From assembly GCA_947253305.1 (NCBI GenBank), contig CAMXYZ010000001.1, forward strand, positions 1-42,447: 42,447 bases of DNA. The letters are read 5' to 3'. Each line of letters begins with the position of its first letter. The stretch's first letter is position 1. This document shows, in pieces, positions 33,952 to 42,339 of this stretch. Below the pieces are notes generated by a model. It was not told where the DNA came from. It saw only the letters and a program-made list of their open reading frames with translations, and ran no database searches. The DNA comes from an uncultured Helcococcus sp. GTDB taxonomy: Bacteria > Bacillota > Clostridia > Tissierellales > Peptoniphilaceae. Position numbers and translations under genes: made by a program.

Positions 33952-34293
33952 ATGTCAAATTTAAGAAAATTAGGTAGAAGAACTGACCACCGTAATGCAA
34001 TGTTAAGAAACCTTACTCAATCAGTATTAGAAAATGGAAGAATTATAACATCTGTAACAAGAGCAAAAGAAGCTCAAAGATTAACAGATAAGATGATTAC
34101 ATTAGCTAAAAAAGGTGACTTACATTCAAGACGTCAAGCAGAAGCTTTTATCTATAAAGATGAAGTTGTAAAAAAATTATTTGACGAAATAGGACCAGAG
34201 TATAAGGATAGAAATGGTGGCTATACAAGAGTGTTAAAACTTGGGCCAAGACGTGGCGATGCTACAGAAATGGCAATTTTAGAATTAGTTTAA
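33952..34293 (+). CDS. rplQ: 50S ribosomal protein L17
   Basis: 113 residues, the short Firmicute L17, opening MSNLRKLGRRTDHRNAMLRNL and ending GGYTRVLKLGPRRGDATEMAILELV. AGGAGG upstream. Last gene of the alpha operon; an intrinsic terminator follows. Confidence 0.98.
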   Translation: MSNLRKLGRRTDHRNAMLRNLTQSVLENGRIITSVTRAKEAQRLTDKMITLAKKGDLHSRRQAEAFIYKDEVVKKLFDEIGPEYKDRNGGYTRVLKLGPRRGDATEMAILELV

Positions 34294-34300
34294 TCTATTC

Positions 34301-34330
34301 AGGACAGCAAAACATGTTGTCCTTTTTTTT
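34301..34330 (+). terminator. Terminator of the S10-spc-alpha supercluster
   Basis: An 8-bp stem with one G-U pair (AGGACAGC 34301-34308 / GTTGTCCT 34316-34323), a 7-nt loop and eight or more T. It lies directly after rplQ. Confidence 0.93.
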
Positions 34331-34407
34331 TACAAATAATTATTATTAAAATATCAATAATGTGGTATAAATATTAAAATAAATATACATTTTTAATTGA
34401 TTATATA

Positions 34408-34416
34408 TGGTATAAT
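34408..34416 (+). promoter_or_regulatory. Extended -10 promoter for the L,D-transpeptidase gene
   Basis: TGGTATAAT (34408-34416): a TGn extension plus perfect -10, 30 bp before the gene. No clear -35, as is common for extended -10 promoters. Confidence 0.6.
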
Positions 34417-34445
34417 TATTCTATGTAATTATAAAGGGAGGAATT

Positions 34446-35855
34446 ATGACTAAATCCAAGAAAAAGCCTGTAATGATTATATTGAGTTTATTATTAATAA
34501 TTTATTTAGCAGGTTCAATATACTTTAATTACTATAGTTTTCCAAATACAGAAGTTAATGGAGAAGATAAGTCTTTTATGAAAAAAGAAGATATATTAAA
34601 TCCATCTTCAGAAAGCTATATTTTAAATATTAAAGGAAGAGATAATAAATATTTTGAATTAAAAAGCGAAGATATAAATTTAGAATTTTTAATTGTTGGA
34701 GAACCTAATTTTAATCAAAATAATTGGTTATGGCCAATTGAAGTTTTCAAAAAACATGAACAATCCTTTGATTTAAGAAGTGAATACAATAGTAATAAAT
34801 TAGTAGATTTAGTAGAAAAATCAGATTTATTTAATAATATCACAGAGCCTGTAGATGCGCATGTTGAAAAAACAGATGAAGGCTATGTAATCAAAGAAGA
34901 AGTGAAAGGTAATAAATTAGATGAAGAACAAGTATTAATTTCAATTAGTGAGGCTTTAGAAAAATCACAAAAAGAATTAATATTGAAAGACGAATATATC
35001 AATCCTAAATTATATGCAAATGATGAAAAACTAAAAGATAATGTAGATAAGATGAACCAAATCTTTAATAGCTCATATTTATTTGATTTTGTAGATAGAA
35101 AATGGGAGCTTAAAGGTGACGAATTATTAGCGATGTTTGATGAAAAAGACAATGAATATGTGTTAAATGAAGATAAATTATATAATTATATTAAAGATAT
35201 AGCTATAGAAACTGACACATACAATACACCACATCAATTTAATGCTACTGGAATTGGTGAAATAACAGTTCCAGGTGGAATATATGGATGGCAAATGAAT
35301 GTTTCTGATACTATGGAAAATGTATTAGAAATGATAAATGAAAAAAAAGATGGATCAGTAGAAATTGAATATAATCAAGAGGCTCTTCATAGAGAAATAG
35401 ATGATATAGGAAACACCTATATTGAAATAGATCTTTCAAGACAACATATGTGGTTCTACAAAGATGGAGAATTAGTAGTTGATACTCCTGTAGTAACAGG
35501 ACATGCGGTAAGACATGCTGCAACACCTACTGGTGTTAATAAAGTTTGGTCGAAAGAAGAAGGTAAGAGTTTAGTTGGGGAGAATGCATTAAGTGGAGTT
35601 CCTTATACTTATCCAGTAAAATATTGGATACCTGTTGGCTGGACAGGTTCAGGAATTCATGATTCGCATGATAGAGTTCAATTTGGTGGAGATATCTATA
35701 AATATGCTGGTTCAAGTTCATGCATTAATACACCAGAAGATGCAATGAGAAGAATATTTGAAAGTGTACCTATCAATACTGCTGTAGTAATATATGAATC
35801 AACTACAAACTATTCTCCAACAGAATTTGAAAAACAAGAAATGCAAAGAGATTAG
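34446..35855 (+). CDS. L,D-transpeptidase with N-terminal membrane anchor (YkuD family)
   Basis: A 469-residue cell-wall enzyme. One N-terminal membrane segment (about residues 8-28) anchors it facing outward. Residues ~50-330 fit the repeated peptidoglycan-binding (PG_binding_4-like) region of clostridial members, and the catalytic YkuD domain begins near 330 (YIEIDLSRQHMWFYKDGELV). The nucleophile is C426, with H405 and H408 upstream (GIHDSHD). The usual SHGC motif reads S423-S-S-C426, an unusual form. It would make 3-3 peptide cross-links or attach other groups to peptidoglycan. It stands alone between rplQ and ecfA1 with its own promoter; AGGGAGG precedes the ATG. Confidence 0.88.
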   Translation: MTKSKKKPVMIILSLLLIIYLAGSIYFNYYSFPNTEVNGEDKSFMKKEDILNPSSESYILNIKGRDNKYFELKSEDINLEFLIVGEPNFNQNNWLWPIEVFKKHEQSFDLRSEYNSNKLVDLVEKSDLFNNITEPVDAHVEKTDEGYVIKEEVKGNKLDEEQVLISISEALEKSQKELILKDEYINPKLYANDEKLKDNVDKMNQIFNSSYLFDFVDRKWELKGDELLAMFDEKDNEYVLNEDKLYNYIKDIAIETDTYNTPHQFNATGIGEITVPGGIYGWQMNVSDTMENVLEMINEKKDGSVEIEYNQEALHREIDDIGNTYIEIDLSRQHMWFYKDGELVVDTPVVTGHAVRHAATPTGVNKVWSKEEGKSLVGENALSGVPYTYPVKYWIPVGWTGSGIHDSHDRVQFGGDIYKYAGSSSCINTPEDAMRRIFESVPINTAVVIYESTTNYSPTEFEKQEMQRD

Positions 35856-35875
35856 TAATAACGAGGCAAAGTTAA

Positions 35876-36685
35876 ATGATAAAATTGGAAAATGTATGTT
35901 TTAAATATGATACAAATTCAGAAGATTTAATATTAAAAAATATTAATCTAGAAATTAATAAAGGAGAATTCGTATCTATATTAGGACGAAATGGATCCGG
36001 GAAATCTACAATGGCAAAATTATTAAATGCACAGATTTTCCCAACAGAGGGTGATGTTTCAATATTTGGACAAAATACCAAGACCAGTGATATTTGGAAA
36101 ATTAGAGAACAAGTAGGCATGGTATTTCAAAATCCGGATAATCAGATAGTTGCGACAGTCGTTGAAGAAGATGTTGCCTTTGGTCCAGAAAACATGGGAA
36201 TACCAAATCCAGAATTGAGAAAGAGAGTGGACTCTTCTCTGAAAACGGTTGGTATGTTGAAGTATGCAAAGACAGCACCACATATGCTATCTGGTGGACA
36301 AAAACAGAGAGTAGCAATTGCAGGAGTGCTCGCAATGAATCCAGAGGTAGTTGTATTTGACGAACCTACCGCTATGCTTGACCCAAATGGAAGAAAAGAT
36401 GTAATTAATCATGCGATTAAATTAAATAAAGAACAAGATAAGACAGTAATTAATATAACTCATTATATGAACGAAGCTGTATTATCTGATAGAGTGATCG
36501 TTATGGAAAAGGGGCAAATAGTATTAGATGGAACACCGAGAGAAGTGTTTTCTCAAGTTGATAAGATTAAAAAATATGGATTGGATGTTCCTCAAGTTAG
36601 TGAATTAGCCTTTTTATTAAGAAGTGAAGGAATTAAGATAGATTCAGATGTATTAACAATTGAAGACTTGGTAAATGTATTATGA
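35876..36685 (+). CDS. ecfA1: ECF transporter ATPase EcfA1
   Basis: A 269-residue ABC ATPase of the energy-coupling factor module. Walker A G37-RNGSGK43-ST, Q-loop FQNPDNQIVATVVEEDVAFG (the EcfA1 form), LSGGQ at 138-142 and Walker B VVVFDE ending in catalytic E163. It pairs with EcfA2 to power vitamin uptake by several S components, including RibU of this window. The start follows a weak GAGG; the stop overlaps ecfA2 by 4 bp (ATGA). Confidence 0.96.
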   Translation: MIKLENVCFKYDTNSEDLILKNINLEINKGEFVSILGRNGSGKSTMAKLLNAQIFPTEGDVSIFGQNTKTSDIWKIREQVGMVFQNPDNQIVATVVEEDVAFGPENMGIPNPELRKRVDSSLKTVGMLKYAKTAPHMLSGGQKQRVAIAGVLAMNPEVVVFDEPTAMLDPNGRKDVINHAIKLNKEQDKTVINITHYMNEAVLSDRVIVMEKGQIVLDGTPREVFSQVDKIKKYGLDVPQVSELAFLLRSEGIKIDSDVLTIEDLVNVL

Positions 36686-37557
36686 GTATAATTTTAGAAA
36701 ATGTTAGTTATAGCTATGGGCAAAATGGAGGAGAACAAGGTTTTGCCCTAAAAAATATAAATTTACAAATAAATAAACAAGAATTTATTGGTGTAATAGG
36801 TCATACAGGTTCTGGTAAGTCAACATTGATGCAATTGTTCAATGGGCTTTTGTATGCAAGTAGTGGTGAGGTTACAGTTGACAATCAGAAAGTTTCTGAA
36901 GATACTAAAACTCAATTAAAAGCTATTAGACAAAAAGTTGGACTAGTATTTCAGTATCCAGAATATCAATTATTTGAAGAAACAATTGAAAAGGATATTG
37001 CATTCGGGCCTAAGAATTTAGGATTGGATGAAGAAGAAATTAAACGCAGAGTAAAAGAGTCTATGGAACTAGTAGGTCTAGATTATGAAAAATTCAAAGA
37101 TGAATCCCCTTTTGAATTATCAGGTGGTCAAAAAAGAAGAGTAGCGATTGCGTCCATATTAGCAATGAAGCCTTCATATTTAGTACTTGATGAGCCTACA
37201 GCAGGACTTGATCCTGTCGGAAGAGATGAAATTCTAAATGAGATTAAAAATATTTATAATAAATCTGATGAATTGACAGTAATAGTCGTTTCTCACTCTA
37301 TGGAAGATATTGCAAAGCTCGCAGAAAGAGTAATTGTACTTGATGGAGGAGAGATATTTGCTGATGATTTACCAGAAAACATATATAGTCGTGGCGAAGA
37401 ATTAGAAAAAATTGGACTTGATGTTCCTCAAATTACAAAAGTGACAGAAATTTTAAAGAAAAAAGGATATCATTTTGATAAGACTATAATTACTGTTGAG
37501 GAAGCGTATGAAGAGTTAATTAATCAATTAAAGAGCAAAGGAGATAATCATGAATAA
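36682..37557 (+). CDS. ecfA2: ECF transporter ATPase EcfA2
   Basis: A 291-residue ABC ATPase, partner of EcfA1. Walker A G40-HTGSGK46-ST, Q-loop FQYPEYQLFEETIEKDIAFGP (the EcfA2 form), LSGGQ at 146-150 and Walker B YLVLDE with E171. The GHTGSGKST form and the C-terminal extension are typical of EcfA2. Overlaps ecfA1 by 4 bp and ecfT by 8 bp, so the three are translated as a unit. Confidence 0.96.
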   Translation: MSIILENVSYSYGQNGGEQGFALKNINLQINKQEFIGVIGHTGSGKSTLMQLFNGLLYASSGEVTVDNQKVSEDTKTQLKAIRQKVGLVFQYPEYQLFEETIEKDIAFGPKNLGLDEEEIKRRVKESMELVGLDYEKFKDESPFELSGGQKRRVAIASILAMKPSYLVLDEPTAGLDPVGRDEILNEIKNIYNKSDELTVIVVSHSMEDIAKLAERVIVLDGGEIFADDLPENIYSRGEELEKIGLDVPQITKVTEILKKKGYHFDKTIITVEEAYEELINQLKSKGDNHE

Positions 37558-38347
37558 TATGACTTTGGGACAATATATCCCAGGAGACACTATAATTCAT
37601 AGACTAGATCCTAGAGTGAAAATTTCATTAGTGTTTCTTTATATGATTACATTGTTCTTTGTTGATAATATATATATGTTTATTCCTCTATTTTTATTTG
37701 TTTTACTAACATTAAAAGTAGCAAATTTAAGTTTTTTTAAGACATTAAAATCACTAAAATCTATTATATTTATATTGATATTTACTACATTGATACATAT
37801 ATTTTCAACCCCTGGAGATGTGCTTGTATCTTTTTGGAAGTTAAATATAACATATCAAGGTATCGATAGAGCGATTTTTATAGGAGTAAGATTGATATTA
37901 CTTGTTATAGGAACAACATTTTTAACTCTTACAACAAGTACAACTAAGCTGACAGATGGACTTGAATCTTTAATGAGTCCATTAAAGGTGATTAAATTCC
38001 CAGCTCATGAACTAGCTATGATGATATCAATAGCTTTAAGATTCATTCCTACACTGTTTGACGAAGCTAATAAGATTAGAAAATCCCAATTAGCGAGAGG
38101 AGCTGAATTTGATTCAGGAAATATATTTGCAAGAGCGAAGGCTATGATACCATTATTAGTTCCATTATTTATAAATTCATTTAGAAGAGCTTACGAATTA
38201 GCTATTGCAATGGAAGCAAGGGGATATAGAGGATCAGAAGGAAGAACTAGATTAAATCCTTTAATAATGGATAAAAAAGACTATATTATACTATTCTCAG
38301 TTATAGTATTTTTTGCGATTATTATTTCAACAAGATATATATTATGA
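37550..38347 (+). CDS. ecfT: ECF transporter transmembrane protein EcfT
   Basis: A 265-residue membrane scaffold that links the ATPases to the S component. About five hydrophobic segments are seen. The two coupling-helix motifs are ARG at 182-184 and ARG at 223-225 (MEARGYRG). The opening GQYIPGDTIIHRLDPRVK is characteristic. The start overlaps ecfA2 by 8 bp and the stop overlaps truA by 4 bp. Confidence 0.96.
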   Translation: MNNMTLGQYIPGDTIIHRLDPRVKISLVFLYMITLFFVDNIYMFIPLFLFVLLTLKVANLSFFKTLKSLKSIIFILIFTTLIHIFSTPGDVLVSFWKLNITYQGIDRAIFIGVRLILLVIGTTFLTLTTSTTKLTDGLESLMSPLKVIKFPAHELAMMISIALRFIPTLFDEANKIRKSQLARGAEFDSGNIFARAKAMIPLLVPLFINSFRRAYELAIAMEARGYRGSEGRTRLNPLIMDKKDYIILFSVIVFFAIIISTRYIL

Positions 38348-39075
38348 AAAATATAAGATTAGATATTGCCTATGATGGAAGCGGATTTTACGGCTCACAA
38401 AGACAACCAAATCTAAGAACTGTTCAAGGCGAGATAGAGAAGGCTTTGTATAAGTTATTAAAAGAAGATATTACACTAGTATTTGCCGGTCGTACAGATC
38501 GAGGCGTACATGCTAGACATCAGGTAGTTAATTTTAAGACAGACAATCCATTTCCTGCAGTAAGCTATAAGCATTTACTAAGAAAATACTTACCAGATGA
38601 TATTTTGATTTTAGATTCAAAAGAAGTTGATGATAATTTTAATGCTAGATATGATGCGAAAATCAAGAAATATAGATATATTATAAAGAATACAAAGATA
38701 TTCTATCCTGATCATAATAATTATATGCTTCATATAAAATATAGACTTGATGTTGAAAAGATGAAAGAGGCAGCAAAATTATTAGAGGGAGAGCATGATT
38801 TTTCAGCATTTATGAAATTAGATGACGATTATAAGGATCCAGTCAGAAAAATTGATAGTATTGAAGTCTTTACTCATGATGATGATATATATATTGAGTT
38901 TGAAGCTAAGAGTTTTCTATATAATCAAATACGAATTATGGTAGGATTATTAATTGATATTGGAAGAGGATTTAGAGAAGTAAATTATGTAAATGAAATA
39001 TTCGAACAAAAGATTTTAAGAGCAGCAAAAAACTATGCTCCACAAGGATTATATTTGTTAGAAATTAAGTATTAA
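38344..39075 (+). CDS. truA: tRNA pseudouridine(38-40) synthase
   Basis: A 243-residue TruA that modifies U38-U40 in the anticodon arm. Catalytic D52 lies in AGRTDRGVHA, and the opening IRLDIAYDGSGFYGSQRQPN is canonical. The order ecfA1-ecfA2-ecfT-truA-rplM-rpsI is conserved in Firmicutes. The start overlaps ecfT by 4 bp (ATGA). Confidence 0.97.
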   Translation: MKNIRLDIAYDGSGFYGSQRQPNLRTVQGEIEKALYKLLKEDITLVFAGRTDRGVHARHQVVNFKTDNPFPAVSYKHLLRKYLPDDILILDSKEVDDNFNARYDAKIKKYRYIIKNTKIFYPDHNNYMLHIKYRLDVEKMKEAAKLLEGEHDFSAFMKLDDDYKDPVRKIDSIEVFTHDDDIYIEFEAKSFLYNQIRIMVGLLIDIGRGFREVNYVNEIFEQKILRAAKNYAPQGLYLLEIKY

Positions 39076-39078
39076 AAT

Positions 39079-39107
39079 TTGACTTTTATATCTAATTTTA
39101 GTATACT
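39079..39107 (+). promoter_or_regulatory. Promoter of the rplM-rpsI operon
   Basis: -35 TTGACT (39079-39084), exactly 17 nt, -10 TATACT (39102-39107), starting 3 bp after the truA stop. Initiation near 39114 gives a leader of about 160 nt. Confidence 0.8.
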
Positions 39108-39114
39108 TATTGAG

Positions 39115-39148
39115 TATCTTTAAGAGAATCTCGATTCTTTTTTAGATA
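39115..39148 (+). terminator. Hairpin with T tract between truA and rplM
   Basis: Core stem AAGAGAAT (39122-39129) / ATTCTTTT (39134-39141) with CTCG loop, followed by T, can terminate transcripts arriving from truA. The helix extends across a TT/TT internal loop by TATCT (39115-39119) / AGATA (39144-39148). It starts at the predicted transcript start, so for initiating polymerase it is probably a leader hairpin, not a terminator. Confidence 0.6.
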
Positions 39149-39253
39149 TCTACGATATGAAATCGCAGCGTCGATGTGCGATTAAGAAATCGTCGAATAT
39201 ACAAAATCCGCTACCTCAATCGGCGGGGTCTAAATAGATGAGGCGAAGATATT
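39145..39253 (+). promoter_or_regulatory. Structured leader of rplM (L13-leader candidate)
   Basis: A long-range helix closes the element: GATATCTACG (39145-39154) with 39244-39253, one A-A mismatch. Inside are a hairpin AATCGCA (39161-39167) / TGCGATT (39177-39183) and two interleaved helices, CCGC (39208-39211) / GCGG (39223-39226) and CCTCA (39214-39218) / TGAGG (39239-39243), which would make a pseudoknot. Firmicute rplM genes often carry an L13 leader; this fits by position, but I could not confirm it against that family's consensus. Confidence 0.55.
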
Positions 39254-39275
39254 AAAAAAAGAAACGGGAGGAAAA

Positions 39276-39704
39276 ATGAGTACATTTTTAGCAAAACACA
39301 ACGAAGTTGAGCGTAAATGGTATCTTGTTGATGCAACAGATAAAGTACTAGGTGATGTGGCAACAAAAGTGGCTTCAATTTTAAGAGGTAAACATAAGCC
39401 AATATTTACACCTCATGTAGATACCGGTGACTATGTAGTTATAGTTAACGCAGAAAAGATTAGAGTAACAGGTAATAAGGCAGAGCAAAAAGTATATAGA
39501 AGATATACAGGATACGCTGATGGTTTAAGAGAAACTCCTTATGCAGAAGTTCTAGCAAAACACCCAGAAAGAATCTTAGAACATGCAATCAAAGGTATGT
39601 TACCAAAGAATACATTGGGTAGACAAATGTATAAGAAATTATATGTTTATGCTGGACCTGATCACAAACACGAAGGTCAAAAACCTGAGTTACTAGAATT
39701 ATAA
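39276..39704 (+). CDS. rplM: 50S ribosomal protein L13
   Basis: 142 residues, full-length L13, an early assembly protein. Recognised by RKWYLVDATDKVLGDVATKVASILRGKHK, in which the middle is conserved across bacteria, and MLPKNTLGRQMYKKLYVYAG. GGGAGG precedes the ATG. Its leader is structured and may bind L13. Confidence 0.98.
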   Translation: MSTFLAKHNEVERKWYLVDATDKVLGDVATKVASILRGKHKPIFTPHVDTGDYVVIVNAEKIRVTGNKAEQKVYRRYTGYADGLRETPYAEVLAKHPERILEHAIKGMLPKNTLGRQMYKKLYVYAGPDHKHEGQKPELLEL

Positions 39705-39715
39705 GGGGAGGTATC

Positions 39716-40105
39716 ATGAGTAATCAATATTACGGTACAGGAAGAAGAAAAACATCTGTAGCAAGAGTAAGACTTTTACCAGGACAAGGTACATTCACAA
39801 TTAATGGAAAAGATATTGAAGAGTACTTTGGTTATGAAACATTAAAAGAAGCAGCAAAATCTCCTTTAAAATTAACAGAAAAAGAAGGACAATTCGATGT
39901 AATTGTTAATGTTAAAGGTGGTGGATTTACTGGACAGGCTGGAGCAATTAGACACGGTGTGTCAAGAGCTCTATTAGAATTTGACGAAGAATTAAAACCA
40001 GTATTAAAGAGAGCAGGATTCTTAACAAGAGATTCAAGAAAGAAAGAAAGAATGAAACCTGGTCTAAAGAAAGCAAGAAAAGCTTCACAATTTTCAAAGA
40101 GATAA
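39716..40105 (+). CDS. rpsI: 30S ribosomal protein S9
   Basis: 129 residues, full-length S9, whose C-terminal tail touches P-site tRNA. Opening YYGTGRRKTSVARVRLLPG and ending RKKERMKPGLKKARKASQFSKR are canonical. GGGGAGG upstream, 11 bp after rplM. Confidence 0.98.
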   Translation: MSNQYYGTGRRKTSVARVRLLPGQGTFTINGKDIEEYFGYETLKEAAKSPLKLTEKEGQFDVIVNVKGGGFTGQAGAIRHGVSRALLEFDEELKPVLKRAGFLTRDSRKKERMKPGLKKARKASQFSKR

Positions 40106-40119
40106 AAACAATTTATTAC

Positions 40120-40157
40120 AAGCGCTTTTTGGTTTATACCAACGAGTGCTTTTTTAT
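40120..40157 (+). terminator. Terminator of rplM-rpsI
   Basis: Two stacked helices: AAGCGCT (40120-40126) / AGTGCTT (40145-40151) and TTGGT (40129-40133) / ACCAA (40138-40142), loop TTAT, then TTTTATT. Confidence 0.88.
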
Positions 40158-40201
40158 TGTACAAAATGAAAATAGAAAAATAAATAATTATAAAAATATA
40201 T

Positions 40202-40230
40202 TTGCAATATGTAAAATTTGATGTTATAAT
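40202..40230 (+). promoter_or_regulatory. Promoter of the metal riboswitch-ATPase unit
   Basis: -35 TTGCAA (40202-40207), a 17-nt spacer, and TGTTATAAT (40222-40230), a perfect -10 with TGn extension. Initiation near 40237, about 50 nt before the aptamer core. Confidence 0.8.
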
Positions 40231-40285
40231 AAATTTGTAAAAACTTAATAGTTTATTTATTTTAGTTTTTGAAATAAATACAAAT

Positions 40286-40371
40286 CTGAGCAAGCGGTAG
40301 AATAATCTATGCAGCCCGGCTACGAAAGATGTAGCAGCAGAAAGCGAATTTAAAGCGCACTGTGAGACAGT
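40286..40371 (+). ncRNA. NiCo riboswitch (czcD type, Ni2+/Co2+)
   Basis: The conserved segments, compared from memory with the NiCo aptamer, occur in order: CTGAGCA (40286-40292), a variable P2 hairpin GTAGA/TCTAT (40297-40310), GCAGCCCGGCTAC, a GAAAG-containing P3 loop closed by GCTAC/GTAGC (40319-40335), AGCAG, P4 GCAG/CTGT (40337-40340 / 40360-40363), and the closing GAGACAG (40364-40370) whose CAG pairs with CTG at the start (P1). Metal binding should hold 40366-40371 in the aptamer and block the terminator. The downstream P1B-4 ATPase agrees. P1 appears short (3 clear pairs). Confidence 0.8.
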
Positions 40372-40401
40372 AACAACTGTCTTATAGTGCGCATTTTTTT
40401 A
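40355..40401 (+). terminator. Terminator overlapping the NiCo aptamer
   Basis: A 17-bp hairpin, 40355-40371 with 40376-40392 (GCGCACTGTGAGACAGT paired with its complement, two G-U pairs, loop AACA), then A and seven T. Its left arm contains the aptamer's P4 3' strand and closing segment, so aptamer and terminator exclude each other: an ON switch by metal. Confidence 0.93.
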
Positions 40402-40430
40402 TAGATAATTATTTTAATAGGAGGGGGACG

Positions 40431-42263
40431 ATGTTAGAATATATAATTAAACAAAGGCAAGGAAGATATTTAGTATATGGAATAATATTCATTATCATTG
40501 GATTTGTATTGTCCTATTATGGAATAGAATTAAGTAGATATGCATTTTATCTTTCAATTTATTTTTTAGGATATTATGCAACAATAAACGCGGTAGTTGA
40601 CACAATTGAAAATAGAAAATTTAATGTCGACTTATTAATGATTTTGGCGGCACTTGGTGCGGTATTAATAAATTATGAGTCAGAAGGTGCAATGCTATTA
40701 CTAATATTTGCGGGTGCAGAGGTATTAGAAGATGTAGTATCTCAAAAATCAAGTAATGCAATATCAGAATTGATGAAGCAAGTTCCAGATGAAGCAAAAT
40801 TACTTCAGACAGATGGAAGTACAATTACTGTTAAGACAGAAGAGTTAAAAATAGGCGATATAGTTTTAGTTTCAAAAGGAGACCAAATTCCAATTGATGG
40901 ATATAGTGATAGAGATATAGTTGTAAATGAAGCATCCTTGACAGGTGAATCAGAACCAGTTACTAAGGAATCTGGCGAGGAGGTATTTGCGGGTACTATT
41001 AATGAAGGAGATTCATTTAGATTAGAAGTAAGTAAAGAAAAGAAAGACACAGTATTTTCAAATATTATAAGAATGGTTGAAGAAGCTCAAAGTAAACCTT
41101 CTAATAGAGAAAGATTTATAAATAGACTTGAATCTAAATATGTAACCGTAGTTTTAATAGCTGTTCCTATTTTTATAGCTGTATTATACTTCTTAAGATC
41201 ATATAGCTTTAATGAAGCATTTTATAGAGGAATGGTATTGTTAACAGTAGCTAGTCCATGTGCTTTAGTTGCATCAGCAACACCAGCAACATTAAGTGCA
41301 ATTTCTAATAGTGCGAAAAATGGTATTTTATTTAAAGATGCACAAGCATTAGAGTTGATGAAAGATTTAAAATATTTAGCAACAGATAAGACTGGAACTT
41401 TGACTTATGGTGAATTTGAAGTAGTTGATTATGAAATACCTGAAGATATACTTAAAAAAGTAGTTTATATTGAAAACAACTCAAATCATCCAATTGCAAA
41501 GAGTATAGTTAAAAAATTTAGCGATGTAGATTTATCAGATGTAGAAGATAGTAATATCGAAGAAATTGCCGGAGCAGGCTTAAAAATGGGAGATATTATA
41601 ATTGGTAAGCCAGGTATATTTAAAGATTATAAAGATCCAAATGGATACTTATCAATGGGAGAAAGTGTAAATACAAAATCTATCGTTGCTGAAGGAAATA
41701 CAATTGTTGGATGTATTCTTTTAGTGGATACAATTAGAGAATCAGCTAAGGAAGCGATTAATAATTTCAAAAAAGAAGACGTTTTAGTGGAAATGTTAAC
41801 TGGTGACAATGAAGCTGTTGCTACTAAAGTGGCAGAAAAACTTGGATTAGAACATTATAGATATAATTGTTATCCAGAAGATAAGATGAAATTTATTGAA
41901 GAAAAGCAAGCTCAAAATCATATCGTTGCTATGATTGGAGATGGTATTAATGATGCTCCAGCTTTAGCTAATGCAGATATAGGAATAGGAATGGGTGATG
42001 GGAGCTCCATAGCAATGGAATCTTCAGATATGGTTGTAGTGAAAAATAATCTTAATAAAATATACTTCACTTATGGATTGAGTAAAAAATTAAGTAAAAT
42101 AGTAAAACAAAATATTTTTTTCTCAGTATCTGTTATAATAACATTGATAATAGTTAATATATTAGGAATATTAGATTTACCTTCAGGAGTAGTTTTCCAC
42201 GAGGGTTCAACTATACTAGTTATATTAAATGGATTGAGATTATTGTACTATAAAGGCGAATAA
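40431..42263 (+). CDS. Heavy-metal P1B-type ATPase, P1B-4 (cobalt/nickel export type)
   Basis: A 610-residue metal-transporting P-type ATPase. TGES at 171-174 (actuator), DKTGT at 319-323 with phosphorylated D319, SNHPIAKSI in the nucleotide domain and MIGDGINDAPAL near 505-516. The membrane metal site reads S275-P-C277, and the last helices hold H590-EGS-T594. SPC plus HEGxT is the P1B-4 signature, linked to Co2+, Ni2+, Fe2+ or Zn2+ efflux. There is no N-terminal HMA domain or CxxC, again as in P1B-4. The NiCo riboswitch upstream supports cobalt/nickel detoxification. The ATG at 40431 follows GGAGGGGG. A flavoprotein gene starts 76 bp downstream. Confidence 0.92.
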   Translation: MLEYIIKQRQGRYLVYGIIFIIIGFVLSYYGIELSRYAFYLSIYFLGYYATINAVVDTIENRKFNVDLLMILAALGAVLINYESEGAMLLLIFAGAEVLEDVVSQKSSNAISELMKQVPDEAKLLQTDGSTITVKTEELKIGDIVLVSKGDQIPIDGYSDRDIVVNEASLTGESEPVTKESGEEVFAGTINEGDSFRLEVSKEKKDTVFSNIIRMVEEAQSKPSNRERFINRLESKYVTVVLIAVPIFIAVLYFLRSYSFNEAFYRGMVLLTVASPCALVASATPATLSAISNSAKNGILFKDAQALELMKDLKYLATDKTGTLTYGEFEVVDYEIPEDILKKVVYIENNSNHPIAKSIVKKFSDVDLSDVEDSNIEEIAGAGLKMGDIIIGKPGIFKDYKDPNGYLSMGESVNTKSIVAEGNTIVGCILLVDTIRESAKEAINNFKKEDVLVEMLTGDNEAVATKVAEKLGLEHYRYNCYPEDKMKFIEEKQAQNHIVAMIGDGINDAPALANADIGIGMGDGSSIAMESSDMVVVKNNLNKIYFTYGLSKKLSKIVKQNIFFSVSVIITLIIVNILGILDLPSGVVFHEGSTILVILNGLRLLYYKGE

Positions 42264-42339
42264 TCTATATAAGCTATTATTCAATATAATATATCCGTTT
42301 TGGGTATAAGTAATTTATACAAAATTAAAAGGAGATTAT

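Noticed and set aside
40280..40401. T-box, cobalamin or Mn (yybP-ykoY) riboswitch before the ATPase
   Set aside because: No T-box UGGN bulge sequence, no B12 box and no yybP-ykoY core were seen; the NiCo segments fit in order.
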